Shown piece by piece: positions 9,248-19,165 of a stretch of DNA of 64,000 nucleotides. How positions within the stretch are numbered: position 1 is the stretch's first letter; every line of letters begins with the position of its first letter. This stretch comes from Variovorax sp. ZS18.2.2. Lineage in GTDB: Bacteria > Pseudomonadota > Gammaproteobacteria > Burkholderiales > Burkholderiaceae_C. The notes below the pieces were generated by a model. That model saw nothing but the letters and a program-made list of their open reading frames with translations. It was not told the DNA's origin and did no database searches. The DNA lies in the NCBI RefSeq assembly GCF_024701975.1, contig NZ_JANLNM010000012.1, positions 79,226 to 143,225 of the forward strand, given 5' to 3'. A program made the translations under genes and the position numbers.

Positions 9248-11377
9248 TCAGAAGCGGTAGACGCCGCTCAGGCCCACGGTCCAGTTGCGACCCGGCGCGG
9301 GCTCGTAGTAGCGCGCATTGCCCTCGTTGACGATGACCGAGCCCACGTAACGCCGGTCGAACAGGTTGTCGACACGCGCGAAGGCGTTGAACTCCCAACG
9401 CTCCCATTTCTTCAGATAGCCCGCATACAGCGCAGCGACGGCATAGCCCGGCGCGCTCGCGGTGTTGACGTCGTTCGCCTGGATGCGGCCGAGCGCGCGC
9501 ATCTCGACACCGGCGCGCCAGCCCTCGGGCGGCACCCAGCCCAGCGACGCGAACAGCGACTGCCGCGCGATGCCCGGAATGCGGTTGCCGCCCGCCACGG
9601 TGTTGGCGGCCGCACAGGGCGACGGCGAACAGAAGGCATCGCGGTACGTCGCATCGAGCCAGGTGTAGGCCAGCTGCGTGCGCCAGTGGTTCGACGTCTC
9701 GTGCTGCCAGCCCAGCTCGAAGCCGTTGCGCCGCGTGCGCCCCGCGTTCTGGAAGGTGGCACGGCCGCCGACGTTGGTGTCGGTCACGATCTCGTCGCGC
9801 GTGCGGGTCTGGAACAGCGCCGCCGTCAGCAGCCCGCCGGCGAGCCGCGCCTTCGCACCCAATTCCACGCTGTCGTTCACCGATGGCCGCAGCGCGAAGT
9901 TGAGGCCGCTCGCGCCGCCCGAGCGGTACGAGAGTTCGTTGAGCGTCGGCGTCTCGAACCCGCGGCCGATGGAGCCGTAGAGCGCAAGGTCCGGCGTCGC
10001 CTGGTAGCGCAGTGACGCCACGGGCAGCGTCTTGCTGTAGCGCGCGGTGCCGCTGTCGTCGCGGTTCGCGCCCACGATGTAGCGGTCGTTCGATGCGAAG
10101 TGCACGCTGCTGCGGCGCACGCCGGCCTCGAGCGTCCAGCGGTCGGTGAAGCGCCAGGTGGCCTGCGCGTAAGGGTCGAGATTCCAGACCTCGTTGCGCT
10201 CGCTGCGACGCAGGCGCCCCTGCACGCCCAGCACCGGATTCGCGACGCTGCCCAGGTAGTTCTCGTAGCCGCGGCGGCGTTCGCGCAGGCTGTCGTAGCC
10301 GAGGCCCGCCACCACGTCGAGCGGCCGGTCAGCGAGTTGCAGCGCAGCAGTCCAGCGCACATCGACGCCACCGTACTGTCGCGAGAGATCGATCACGCCG
10401 CCCGCATGCTGCGGGCTCTGCTGCGCCGAGGGCGGGATCGACTGGTACTGCGTGGTCTTGCGCTCGCCGCCGTAGACCATGAGGCGCAACCCCTGCGTCG
10501 CGTCGATGCGCCGTTCGTAGAGAAGGCCGAGCTGCGTCTGCTCGACCGTCTTGCGCGTGTCGTACTGCGTCGCGAGCGGCGCGTTGCGCGGCGCGAGCGC
10601 GTACTGATCGGCGGTCAGGCCCAGCGGATCCTGCGCATCGATGCGCACGCTGTTCAGAACGATCGTGAGCTTGTCACCGTTGTCCAGCGCAATGCCCAGC
10701 TTGCCGTTGGCGATGTCGCGCCGCGCGGCGCTGTGATCGCGCCAGCCGTCGGTGCGAAAGCGGCTCGCGCCCAGCAGGTAGTCGACGGCGCCCTGCGACC
10801 CGCTGAGCTGCATCGACTGACGCCAGGTGCCGAAGCTGCCGCCAGCCGCGGAATAGGAAAGACGCGGCGCGCCCTCCCCCGATGCGGTGAAGGCCTGCAG
10901 CACGCCGCCCGACGAGTTGCCGTAGAGCGCGGAGAACGGTCCGCGCAAGACCTCGACGCGATCGACGGAGCCGATGTCGATGTTCGACGTCTGCCCCTGC
11001 CCGTCGGGCAGCGTGGCCGGAATGCCATCGACATAGAGCCGCACCCCGCGCACGCCGAAGGTCGAGCGCGCGCCGAAGCCACGGATCGACAGCTGCAGGT
11101 CCTGCGCGTAGTTCAACCGGTTCTGCACCTGCAGCCCCGGCACCGCGCCGAGGCTTTCGGAGAGGTTCACCTGCAGGCGACTGTCGCGCATCTCCTCGCC
11201 ATCGACCCGGTCGACCGAGCCGGGCACGTTGAACGGCGCGACCTGGCCGCGCGGCGTGGAGACCGTGACTTCGCGCAGTTGCCCCACCACCTCGGCCTGC
11301 TGCGTCTGTTGCGCCCGCACGGGCAGCGAGGCATTGATCAGCAGGCAGGCAGCGGCGGCAACGGGCGCGAATTTCAT
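9248..11377 (-). CDS. TonB-dependent outer membrane receptor
   Basis: A 709-residue receptor. The signal peptide MKFAPVAAAACLLINASLPVRAQ sets the start at 11377. A plug domain follows (about 45-160: REVTVSTPRGQ as TonB-box-like segment, LSIRGFGARSTFGVRGVRLYVDG, IDIGSVDRVEVLRGP). The barrel ends in the terminal aromatic GVYRF. The cargo is unknown. The two genes directly upstream on the same strand, a phytase-like lipoprotein and a phosphoesterase lipoprotein, suggest an organophosphate-derived ligand. It converges on the oxidase gene with a 6-bp gap. Confidence 0.9.
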   Translation of the reverse strand: MKFAPVAAAACLLINASLPVRAQQTQQAEVVGQLREVTVSTPRGQVAPFNVPGSVDRVDGEEMRDSRLQVNLSESLGAVPGLQVQNRLNYAQDLQLSIRGFGARSTFGVRGVRLYVDGIPATLPDGQGQTSNIDIGSVDRVEVLRGPFSALYGNSSGGVLQAFTASGEGAPRLSYSAAGGSFGTWRQSMQLSGSQGAVDYLLGASRFRTDGWRDHSAARRDIANGKLGIALDNGDKLTIVLNSVRIDAQDPLGLTADQYALAPRNAPLATQYDTRKTVEQTQLGLLYERRIDATQGLRLMVYGGERKTTQYQSIPPSAQQSPQHAGGVIDLSRQYGGVDVRWTAALQLADRPLDVVAGLGYDSLRERRRGYENYLGSVANPVLGVQGRLRRSERNEVWNLDPYAQATWRFTDRWTLEAGVRRSSVHFASNDRYIVGANRDDSGTARYSKTLPVASLRYQATPDLALYGSIGRGFETPTLNELSYRSGGASGLNFALRPSVNDSVELGAKARLAGGLLTAALFQTRTRDEIVTDTNVGGRATFQNAGRTRRNGFELGWQHETSNHWRTQLAYTWLDATYRDAFCSPSPCAAANTVAGGNRIPGIARQSLFASLGWVPPEGWRAGVEMRALGRIQANDVNTASAPGYAVAALYAGYLKKWERWEFNAFARVDNLFDRRYVGSVIVNEGNARYYEPAPGRNWTVGLSGVYRF

Positions 11378-11412
11378 CCGCCGATTCTGCGGCCCGTCGG
11401 CCGCAGGCGGCG

Positions 11413-12966
11413 TCAGGCTTTCACCGACGCCACGGCCAGCGGCTTGGGCAGGCGGATGCGGATGAATTCGTTGGCATCGACCTTCGTGGGCACACGCGAC
11501 GGCGAGCCGCCGGGGTAGTTGTTGTCGTTGACCAGCATCAGCGTCTGCGCATCGACGATGGTCACGACCTCCACGCACTCCATCGGGAAGGTGAAGACGC
11601 CCTCGATCGTCGCGTCGCCGCCGAGCCCCTTCGGATCGAGCAGGTTCATCAGGTCGACAACCTCCTCCTTCTTCAGGTAGCCGTCGCTGTCGGCCCGGGT
11701 GATGTCGACCTTGAAGATGCGCTTGAAGCGCGCCGCATTGCGCGACGTGCCCGAGGCGGCGAACTTGCCGGTGCGCACGTCGCCCGCGCCGCTGTCCTTC
11801 TCGACCACGAGGAACTCTGTGTCGTTGATGGCGGCCATGTCGTTCACGCTGTAGACCTCGGTCTCCAGGTTGCCGTCGCCGTTGATGCGCTGGCCGGTGC
11901 TTACGCGGTAGGCGAAGGTCTTCGGCTCGAAGTTCTGCGAGGCGATGTCGTACACGCTGATGAGGCGGCGCTGTGCGTTGTCGCCGCTCAGCTCCTTCTC
12001 GAACATCGCATACAGCTTGGTGCGGCTGGTGTTGAGTGCCATGCTCTCCAGGCCGCCCGAGCCGCCCAGGTTGGCCACCGAAGTGTTCGACTGGATGTAC
12101 GGGTTGTTCGAGGTCTGCACCAGCGGATTGGCGCCGAGCTTCACGAGGTTGGGCATCTGCACCTCGCGCGACAAGAGGCGCCCCTTGTTGTCGAACTTCA
12201 GGATGAAGGGGCCGAACTCGTCACCGATCCAGAGGTTGCCCTGTGCATCGACCTGCAGCGACTCGGGGTCGATGTCGTAGCCGGTGAGCAGGCGGCCCGC
12301 GGTGATGACCGGGTCCACCGGGATCGTCTGGCCGGCTGGCGACACCGAGGTGCCGGGGTAGTTGGCCATGTCCGCGACGATGCCGTAGCCGAGGTTGCGG
12401 TTCGGGTCGCTCAAGCGCACGTAGCTCTCGGCGGTGAATTCGGCGAGCGCCGCACCGGTCTGGAAGTTGACGGGGATCAGCTTGCCTTGCGCCCAGTCGA
12501 ACTTGACGGCATAGACATGCAGCAAGGCGTCCGGCGATGCGGCACGGCCGCCGAAGCCGTTGTCCTGCATCACGTAGAAGACGCCCGCCATCGGGCTCGG
12601 CACCATCGCCGAGAAGCCCTGCATGGGCTGCTTGTTCTGGAACGGCAGCGCGTAGCCGTAGACATCCTTGGCGCGCGTGAGGTCGCCGCCGGAGATGAAC
12701 TGGCCCGACGTGGGGCCGGCCACGTAACTGTCGGCGGCGAGCACGGCGCGGCCTGTGAGCGTGGGGGCGCTGACTTCGGGTTCGGGCCCCGGCGCGGGGG
12801 CTGGTGCGGGAGCCGGCGCGGGTGCCGGGGCAGGCACGGGCAGGAACGGCAGCCCGCCGCCGCTTCCTCCGCCACCGCATCCGGCCAGGATGGCGCTGCC
12901 CGCGCCGAGCAGGACGCCGCGGCGCTTCAGGTGGCCGGACGGTTTCTTGTTTGCTTGATCGGTCAT
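11413..12966 (-). CDS. Phytase-like esterase lipoprotein (PF13449 type)
   Basis: A 517-residue exported protein. The N-terminus has KRRGVLLGAG, reminiscent of a Tat signal, followed by the lipobox LAGC, so it is probably a lipoprotein. A Gly-rich stretch and a Pro-Ala repeat (about 45-62) form a linker. The body contains segments of the esterase-like/phytase-like beta-propeller family, such as GYDIDPESLQVDAQGNLWIGDEFGPFI and GGLESMALN. It lies between a TonB receptor and a phosphoesterase, 10 bp from the latter. Its activity on phytate is not shown by the sequence. Confidence 0.82.
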   Translation of the reverse strand: MTDQANKKPSGHLKRRGVLLGAGSAILAGCGGGGSGGGLPFLPVPAPAPAPAPAPAPAPGPEPEVSAPTLTGRAVLAADSYVAGPTSGQFISGGDLTRAKDVYGYALPFQNKQPMQGFSAMVPSPMAGVFYVMQDNGFGGRAASPDALLHVYAVKFDWAQGKLIPVNFQTGAALAEFTAESYVRLSDPNRNLGYGIVADMANYPGTSVSPAGQTIPVDPVITAGRLLTGYDIDPESLQVDAQGNLWIGDEFGPFILKFDNKGRLLSREVQMPNLVKLGANPLVQTSNNPYIQSNTSVANLGGSGGLESMALNTSRTKLYAMFEKELSGDNAQRRLISVYDIASQNFEPKTFAYRVSTGQRINGDGNLETEVYSVNDMAAINDTEFLVVEKDSGAGDVRTGKFAASGTSRNAARFKRIFKVDITRADSDGYLKKEEVVDLMNLLDPKGLGGDATIEGVFTFPMECVEVVTIVDAQTLMLVNDNNYPGGSPSRVPTKVDANEFIRIRLPKPLAVASVKA

Positions 12967-12976
12967 GTCGTGCGTC

Positions 12977-15214
12977 TCAGAACGGCGTGGGCGCCGTGGT
13001 CATGTCGGTCAGCTTGTTGGTCTGGAGATCGATCACGAAGTGCTGCGTTGGCGCACCCTTCGCGAGCTTCAGCAGGATCTCCATGAGCGGCTTGAAGCGC
13101 GCCTGGAACACCGCGTTCACGACGTTGTCGTTGGTGACCTGCTGTCCGTTCAGCTTGAGCGCGGCGTTGGTGCCCCCCAGCGCCTGCGCGATCAGCTTGT
13201 ACTGCTTGGCACGGTCGGCAGGGATGTCGGCGAACGCGAGGTCGCCGGCATTGGCCAGGCGCACGAAGTCGCCGGCAAGGTCGATCGCCTTCCACTGGTT
13301 GAAGTCTTCCAGGCGCATGCCGTTGGCGTTGGCCAGCGCGCGGGCCTTGAGTTCGGCGGCGGCGTAGTCCTTGGCATAGTCGGCGCTCGCGCTGCCGTCG
13401 CCGCCCGCGTCCGACAGGCAGGCGAAGAACGCGTTGCTCAGCAGGCCGTGGTTGCCGGTGTTGCCCAGTTGCTTGAGCGTGACCTTGGTCTGCAGTTGCG
13501 ACAGCACCAGCAGGTCGGAGCCGTAGAGCGGGCTCTTCACCAGCTCGCGCATCTCGCAGCGCCAGTCGTCGTTCAGGAGGCGCAGGCGCACCAGCTCCGA
13601 CATGTAGCGCGTGCTGAAGTCGCCGTAGGTCTTCGCGTCGAGCACGCTCTTGTCCCACAACACGCCGTTGCTGCCGCCCGGCAGCATGAAGCCGAAGTCG
13701 CTGAAGTAGCGGTGCTCCTCGCGGTACAGATCGAACAGCTCGTCGAAGCGCGGCACGTCGTCCAGCCGCACGGTCTGCACGTCGATGTGGGTGGCGTCCT
13801 TGAAGGTCAGCAGCTTGTAGGCCGGCACGTAGGCGGCCATCGAGGGCGCCTGGATGTTCACCAGCCCATGGCCATCGTCGTAGGTGCGGATGGCCGTGTC
13901 GTTGAAGTGCATGTGGCCGCCCACGTGCACCTGCAGGCCGGTGTCGGCCAGCGCCTTGGTCACGTCCTCGGTCGGGCGGCGCACCATCTGCATCTTGCCC
14001 GCGCCGAGCAGCGCGATGATGTCGTCGGAAGCGCCGTTGAAGAACTCGCTCATCGGGAAATGGCTGAAGGCCACCACCTGCTTGCCCTGCTTCTTGCCGC
14101 GCGCGACCACGTCCTTGAGCCACGCGATCACGTGCGGCTTGTGGGTCAGCATCTTGTTGTAGCCCGCGTCGCCGGAGCCGTTGAAGTCGTTCACGCCCGC
14201 GCCGGTCGGTATGTAGACATTGGCGTCGATGCCCACTAGCCAGAGGCCCTCCACCGGCTCCACGAGGTAGCTGGTGTCCGGCACGTTGCGGCAGAAGGTG
14301 TAGCCGTCTTTCTTGTAGACGCCGCCCGCGCCCTGCGCGCAGATCTCGAACTCGCGCTTGCTCCAGACCGCCTGCTCCTTGGCCTGTGCCACGGTGTAGT
14401 TCTGGTAGGTGTAGGTGCTGTAGGGCGTCTCGAAGTAGCGGAACCCGGCCTTGGGCATGAAGCCGTGCTGGTCGAGGACCTGGGTGATGCCCGCGTAGCC
14501 CATCTCCTTGACCTCCTCGGTGCAGTACGAGAAGTTGACCTTGCCCCATTCGCCGCTGTAATTGGCGGGCGCACAGTCGCCGTTGCCGCCGCGGCTGAAG
14601 ATGGGCTGCGGGAAGCCGGCGCGGCCGGAGTTGGGGTCCAGGCCCAGGTAGTCGCCCTTGCCGCCCGGACGCTCGATGGGCCGGTTCGGGTCGTGGTTGC
14701 CCGGTGCGGCAAAGAACTGGATGCCGTGCTTGGCGGCGTATTCGTCGAGGATCTTCGTCAGGCCGCGCATGTGCACGGGCTGACCGTCGTCCGAGAAGTC
14801 GCCCGGCAGCGCGATGAGCTTCACGCCGCGTGCCACGGCGTCGTCCAGCGCCGCCATGAACGCGAAGTAGTTTTCGTTGAACAGGCGCGTGGAGGTCATC
14901 TGCGCGTGCATCAGGCGGATGGTCGCGTTGCGGCCGGACTTCGGATTGAAGACGCCCGGGAACGAGCCGTCCTTGAAGTTGGCGTAGACATCGTGGAAGT
15001 GGATGTCCGGCATGAAGGCGACCTGCACCTGCGCGCCGGCTTCCGCTGCAGGCGGTGGGGCGGCCGGCGGCGCGGCGGGTGCGGGCGCAGCAGGTGGAAA
15101 GAAGAAGCCGCTGGAGTCGTTGTTGCTTCCGCCGCAGGCCGAGAGCAGTGAAAGAACGGCCGCGGCGACGATCGCCGCAGGCGCACGCGACGTGCGAGAT
15201 GAGAAAAGGGTCAT
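12977..15214 (-). CDS. Calcineurin-like metallophosphoesterase lipoprotein
   Basis: A 745-residue exported phosphoesterase. The signal ends in the lipobox LSAC followed by GGSNN. Metal-binding motifs of the calcineurin-like fold appear in order: FMPDIHFHDVY (first Asp and His), LPGDFSDDG (GDxxD-like), FAAPGNHDP (GNHD), and GGHMHFND (GHxH-like). The C-terminal third (about 480-745) has no motif I recognise. A ribosome site is weak. It is the first gene of the phosphoesterase, phytase-like, TonB receptor series on the minus strand. Confidence 0.85.
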   Translation of the reverse strand: MTLFSSRTSRAPAAIVAAAVLSLLSACGGSNNDSSGFFFPPAAPAPAAPPAAPPPAAEAGAQVQVAFMPDIHFHDVYANFKDGSFPGVFNPKSGRNATIRLMHAQMTSTRLFNENYFAFMAALDDAVARGVKLIALPGDFSDDGQPVHMRGLTKILDEYAAKHGIQFFAAPGNHDPNRPIERPGGKGDYLGLDPNSGRAGFPQPIFSRGGNGDCAPANYSGEWGKVNFSYCTEEVKEMGYAGITQVLDQHGFMPKAGFRYFETPYSTYTYQNYTVAQAKEQAVWSKREFEICAQGAGGVYKKDGYTFCRNVPDTSYLVEPVEGLWLVGIDANVYIPTGAGVNDFNGSGDAGYNKMLTHKPHVIAWLKDVVARGKKQGKQVVAFSHFPMSEFFNGASDDIIALLGAGKMQMVRRPTEDVTKALADTGLQVHVGGHMHFNDTAIRTYDDGHGLVNIQAPSMAAYVPAYKLLTFKDATHIDVQTVRLDDVPRFDELFDLYREEHRYFSDFGFMLPGGSNGVLWDKSVLDAKTYGDFSTRYMSELVRLRLLNDDWRCEMRELVKSPLYGSDLLVLSQLQTKVTLKQLGNTGNHGLLSNAFFACLSDAGGDGSASADYAKDYAAAELKARALANANGMRLEDFNQWKAIDLAGDFVRLANAGDLAFADIPADRAKQYKLIAQALGGTNAALKLNGQQVTNDNVVNAVFQARFKPLMEILLKLAKGAPTQHFVIDLQTNKLTDMTTAPTPF

Positions 15215-15365
15215 GGAGAAAAGATCCGCGAAAGAAAGGGCGAGGCGCTCGCCATTCCTTCACGGGTGGCCAGCGCGGGCCGGATCATGCGGAGGTTGTA
15301 TGACCTCTCGACGGCAAACCCATGACATCAAACACTGACCATCAACTGACCGCGGGCAAAGGTAC

Positions 15366-15406
15366 GCATAAAAGACCAACGGCCCGCGGAATGCGCGGGC
15401 CGTTGG
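15366..15406 (-). terminator. Intrinsic terminator of the iron-uptake operon
   Basis: A perfect 13-bp GC-rich stem (CCAACGGCCCGCG with CGCGGGCCGTTGG, 5-nt loop). Read on the minus strand it is followed by TCTTTTAT. It lies 54 bp after the last gene of the 18991-15460 operon. Confidence 0.85.
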
Positions 15407-15459
15407 CAGCGTTGTCTGATCTGTCCGCCGGAAATCGGCGGCACTTGCCGGTGCTGCGG

Positions 15460-15663
15460 CTAGCTTTTGGGCGACCGGCGCCAGCCGTACCAGGCGCACA
15501 CCGCGACCGGAATACCCAACGCCGCCCAGGCCAGCATGTCGCCGAACCCACCGTCGCTGAACAGCGCGGAAATCAGTCCGATGGTCGTCAACACGCCCAG
15601 CACGATCGGCCAGCCCCACATGCGCCAGAAGGACTGGTGCTGCGTCTTGTGGTGCGTCGTCAT
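15460..15663 (-). CDS. Small inner membrane protein, PepSY operon
   Basis: A 67-residue protein with two predicted membrane segments (WGWPIVLGVLTTIGLISALF and MLAWAALGIPVAVCAWYGW) and a basic C-terminus. The start at 15663 overlaps the stop of the PepSY gene (ATGA), so they are translationally coupled. Small proteins of this type often follow PepSY-TM genes beside siderophore receptors. The function is unknown; a helper of the PepSY reductase is a guess. Confidence 0.82.
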   Translation of the reverse strand: MTTHHKTQHQSFWRMWGWPIVLGVLTTIGLISALFSDGGFGDMLAWAALGIPVAVCAWYGWRRSPKS

Positions 15664-16862
15664 GCCTGCACCTTCATGGCCGGTGCCGGGTCGGGCTGCG
15701 GGCCCGAGACCGGCGACGCGGCATGCCCCGCCGCTGCCACGGCCGGCGTCTTGGGCGCGGCCGGCACGGTGTTGCCGCGCTTGAGCCACAGGTAGAGCCC
15801 GCTGCCCAGCACGATGATGGTCGCGATGTCGAGCAGCGCCCAGATGATCTGCATCGGCATGCCGCCGTAGTCGCCGAAGTGCAGCGGCTGCGACACGAGC
15901 AGCGCCGTGAGGTACCACGGCATCTTCGGCACCGCCGTCACCTCCGCGGTCTTGGCGTCGACCAGCACCGGCTGCAGCAGCTTCGAGGTGAAGGGCTCGT
16001 TGCCGCGCATGAAGAAGGTGTTGTGGTGCGGGCTCGAGAACGCGGTGCCGGGGAACGCGATGAACGACAGCTTCATGCCGGGCGTGCGCTGCAGGGCCTC
16101 GTCCATCGAGCGCTGCACCGAGCCGCGTTCGGCCACCGCCACCGTCGGCTGGTCCTTGTAGGGCGCGAGCAAGGTGCTGAGCTGGTCGTACTGCCAGTAC
16201 TTGATGACCAGGTCGGCCCACGTGTTGATCATGCCGGTGGAGCCCACCACGAACAGCCACACCAGCGTGACGACGCCCAGCAGGTTGTGCAGGTCGAGCC
16301 ACTTCAGGCGCGGGCGCTTCTCACGCCGCACGGTGCCGAAGTCGAGCTTGCGCATGAATGGCGAATAGAGCACCACGCCCGAGACGATCGCCACCAGCAG
16401 CAGGAGGCCCATGAAGCCGAGGAACAGCTTGCCGGGAAGCCCCGCAAACAGATCGACGTGCAGCTTGAACATCACATACATGAAGCCTTCGTCGAACTTG
16501 GGCTGGGCCAGCACGACGCCGGTGCGCGCATCGACCGCGACGGATTTGAAGTCGTCGGTGGGCGCCGGCGTGGGCGTGAGCGTGACGAACCACAGGCCGT
16601 CGTCGTCCTCGGGCTGCGAGGCGAACTGCACCACGCGGTCGGGGTGCTTCGCCTTGGCGATGTCGAGCACCTTGTCCAGGCTGATGCGCGGCGTGCCGGC
16701 CGGCATCTTCGGCGCCTCGACCTCGGTGCCCAGCAGGTGCCCGATCTCGTGATGGAAGATCAGCGGCAGCCCGGTGATGCACAGGAGCAGCATGAACACC
16801 GTGCACACGAGGCTGCTCCACTTGTGCACCCAGGCCCAGGTCTTGATCTTTCGGCTGTTCAT
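15660..16862 (-). CDS. PepSY-associated transmembrane protein (iron-regulated reductase type)
   Basis: A 400-residue inner membrane protein of the PiuB/PepSY_TM family. The first membrane segment (WSSLVCTVFMLLLCITGLPLIFHHEIG) carries the conserved His residues; further segments lie at about 145-170, 200-220 and 340-365. Periplasmic PepSY-like parts are ISLDKVLDIAKAKHPDRVV and the region after VDAKTAEVTAV. Members occur with siderophore receptors and are thought to help ferric-siderophore reduction. It lies 32 bp after the receptor gene. Confidence 0.87.
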   Translation of the reverse strand: MNSRKIKTWAWVHKWSSLVCTVFMLLLCITGLPLIFHHEIGHLLGTEVEAPKMPAGTPRISLDKVLDIAKAKHPDRVVQFASQPEDDDGLWFVTLTPTPAPTDDFKSVAVDARTGVVLAQPKFDEGFMYVMFKLHVDLFAGLPGKLFLGFMGLLLLVAIVSGVVLYSPFMRKLDFGTVRREKRPRLKWLDLHNLLGVVTLVWLFVVGSTGMINTWADLVIKYWQYDQLSTLLAPYKDQPTVAVAERGSVQRSMDEALQRTPGMKLSFIAFPGTAFSSPHHNTFFMRGNEPFTSKLLQPVLVDAKTAEVTAVPKMPWYLTALLVSQPLHFGDYGGMPMQIIWALLDIATIIVLGSGLYLWLKRGNTVPAAPKTPAVAAAGHAASPVSGPQPDPAPAMKVQA

Positions 16863-16894
16863 GTTGTCTTGGCTGTGTCGGTTGAAGGCGGAGT

Positions 16895-18991
16895 TTAGAA
16901 GCGGTAGGTGGCGCTCGCGACGATGTTGCGGCGCGAACCGTACCAGCAGTCACCGCGCGACAGACAGGTGCTGAAGTACTTCTTGTCCGTCACGTTGTTG
17001 ATGTTGAGCGCATAGCGCCAGCTCGCGGTGTCGTAGGCGAACACCAGGTCGGCCAGCACAATGCCCGGAATGCGGGGACCGGTGCCGAACTGGAGGTCGC
17101 GGAACGAGCTCATCGCCCGCACGCCGGCGCCAGCCGAGAAACCGCTCACGCCGCCGATGGCGAACCTGTACTTCGCCCAGACGCTGGCCTGGTGCTTGGG
17201 CAGGCCCTCGATCTGCACGTCGGCATCGGTGTAGTTGTAGTGGGCGATCAGGTCGAGGTTGGAACCGATCGAGCCCTTGGCTTCGAGCTCCACGCCCTTG
17301 GTCTTGGTGAGGCCGCGCTGCGAGAACGTCCCGGGCTGCGGTTCGACGATCTGGTTCTTCTCGCGCAGGTCATACACCGCGGCGCTGAAGGCCAGAGCGC
17401 GGCCCTTGGGCTCGTACTTGACGCCCACTTCCCACTGCTCGCCGCGCAGCGGCATGAAGATCTGGCCCTCGCGGGGCGACTGCGGCGTGAACGACTCGCT
17501 GTAGCTCACATACGGCGACCAGCCCGAAGGCGACGCGTACATCACGCCCAGGCGCTTGGTGGTGGCGCTGCTCTTTTGCTCGTCGCTGCCGACGGCGCTG
17601 GAGGAGGCCCGGTCGTGGCGCAGGCCCGCCACGAAGATCCAGTTGTCCAGCTTGATCTGGTCCTGCAGGTAGATGCCCGTCTGGCGCTGGCGCGTGCGCG
17701 GCAGCGCGGTGGCATCAGGCACGTCGCGGTGACCATAGACCGGTGCGTAGACGTCGATGGTGTCGACATTGGTGCCGCTCCAGACGTTCTCGCGCTGGCG
17801 CGCGAAATCCGCGCCCACCAGCAGCGTGTGCTTGAGGGCGCCGGTCTGGAAATGGCCCTCGACGTGGTTGTCCAGCGTCTGGGTGCGGTTGAGGGTCAGC
17901 TGGTTGTCGAAGTAGCGGCCGAGCACGCGCTTGAAGATCGGATCGCTGGACCAGCTGTCGAACCCGCTGAACGCGGCGCCATAGTGGTACTGGTTGGCGT
18001 TTTCGTTCTGCGCGTAGCGGAAGTTCTGCCGCACGGTCCAGTTGTCGTTGAACTTGTGCTCGAACAGCCAGCCGAAGGTCTTGCGCTCGCTGTTGTAGAA
18101 GTCGCCCGGCTCGCCGATGTAGCGGCTCGCCGGCAGGCGCCCATTGGGGTTCGGCAGCAACGTGCCCTCCCACGGCAGGAACTGCGAGCTGCTGCCGCTC
18201 TTGTCCTTTTGCCACAGGCCCTGCAGCGTGAGCGAGGTTGCCGCGTTGGGCCGCCAGGTGAGCGAGGGGGCGATCAGGCTGCGATCGTCGGGCACGTAGT
18301 CGACCTGCGTGTCCGACTTGCGCTGCACGGCGATCAGCCGGTACGACAGGGAGCCGTCGGCATTGAGCGGGCCGGTCAGGTCGGCCTGGATCTGCTTGCG
18401 GCCGAAGCTGCCGAACTGCACGCCCACTTCGCGCTGGGCCTCCTGCAGCGGCCGCTTGCTGACCATGTTGACCACGCCCGCGGCCGTGCCCGCGCCGAAC
18501 AGCATGCCCGAGGGGCCGCGCAGCACTTCGAGCCGCTCCAGCGTGTAGGGCTCGGTGCGGGTGGTGCTGGTGTAGTAGCCGTAGGCCTGGCGCAGGCCGT
18601 CGAGGTAGATGTCCGGCGAGGCGCCGCGCACGCGCACAGAGTCGGTCCGCGAATCGAGGCCGTAGGCGTCGGAACGCACGCCGGCGGCATAGTTGAGCGC
18701 GTCCTGCAGGTTGGTCGCACCCTGGTCGACGATCTGGTCGCGCGTCACGACGGTCACGGACTGCGGTGTTTCCGACAGCGGCGTGTCGGTCTTGGTGGCG
18801 GTGACGGCATTTTTCGCGCGATAGCCGATCACCGGCGTGGTCGCGGTTTCGGTTTCCGCATTCGCATCGACCCGCACTTCCGGCAGCGAACCCTGGGCGG
18901 CCGTCTGGGCCAACACCTGATGCTGCGTGTAAACGGCCATGCATCCCACCAGCACCGAAGCGGCTCTGCGCCGCACCAACGTCCTCTTCAT
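16895..18991 (-). CDS. TonB-dependent siderophore receptor (FhuA/FoxA type)
   Basis: A 698-residue outer membrane receptor for a ferric siderophore. After the signal peptide (cleavage near VLAQTAAQ) the plug has TKTDTPLSETPQSVTVVTRDQI and ERLEVLRGPSGMLFGAGTAAGVVN, typical of the siderophore receptor subfamily. The last residues SATYRF form the terminal beta-signal. It heads the operon with the PepSY protein and the small membrane protein. A Fur-box-like site lies 25 bp upstream, so repression by iron is likely. The siderophore is unknown. Confidence 0.93.
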   Translation of the reverse strand: MKRTLVRRRAASVLVGCMAVYTQHQVLAQTAAQGSLPEVRVDANAETETATTPVIGYRAKNAVTATKTDTPLSETPQSVTVVTRDQIVDQGATNLQDALNYAAGVRSDAYGLDSRTDSVRVRGASPDIYLDGLRQAYGYYTSTTRTEPYTLERLEVLRGPSGMLFGAGTAAGVVNMVSKRPLQEAQREVGVQFGSFGRKQIQADLTGPLNADGSLSYRLIAVQRKSDTQVDYVPDDRSLIAPSLTWRPNAATSLTLQGLWQKDKSGSSSQFLPWEGTLLPNPNGRLPASRYIGEPGDFYNSERKTFGWLFEHKFNDNWTVRQNFRYAQNENANQYHYGAAFSGFDSWSSDPIFKRVLGRYFDNQLTLNRTQTLDNHVEGHFQTGALKHTLLVGADFARQRENVWSGTNVDTIDVYAPVYGHRDVPDATALPRTRQRQTGIYLQDQIKLDNWIFVAGLRHDRASSSAVGSDEQKSSATTKRLGVMYASPSGWSPYVSYSESFTPQSPREGQIFMPLRGEQWEVGVKYEPKGRALAFSAAVYDLREKNQIVEPQPGTFSQRGLTKTKGVELEAKGSIGSNLDLIAHYNYTDADVQIEGLPKHQASVWAKYRFAIGGVSGFSAGAGVRAMSSFRDLQFGTGPRIPGIVLADLVFAYDTASWRYALNINNVTDKKYFSTCLSRGDCWYGSRRNIVASATYRF

Positions 18992-19015
18992 TCCTGCTCC
19001 ACTCCAAATGTCAAT

Positions 19016-19030
19016 TAAGAATAATTCTCA
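19016..19030 (-). promoter_or_regulatory. Fur box
   Basis: On the minus strand, TGAGAAT-T-ATTCTTA matches 12 of 14 defined positions of the 7-1-7 Fur consensus TGATAAT-N-ATTATCA. It lies 25 bp before the siderophore receptor start, in the divergent region shared with the phospholipase D gene. Confidence 0.8.
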
Positions 19031-19165
19031 TTTTAGTAGGTAAAAAATCTCAATTTGGCCAATCCCCAAGCGTGCCCCAGGGAGTTGCGTTGCGCATTTG
19101 CACCTTCGGCGCCGAACGAAGCGGCTACGATGCCGCGGGCACGTTTCTCCGTGCCGGCAGGCCTC

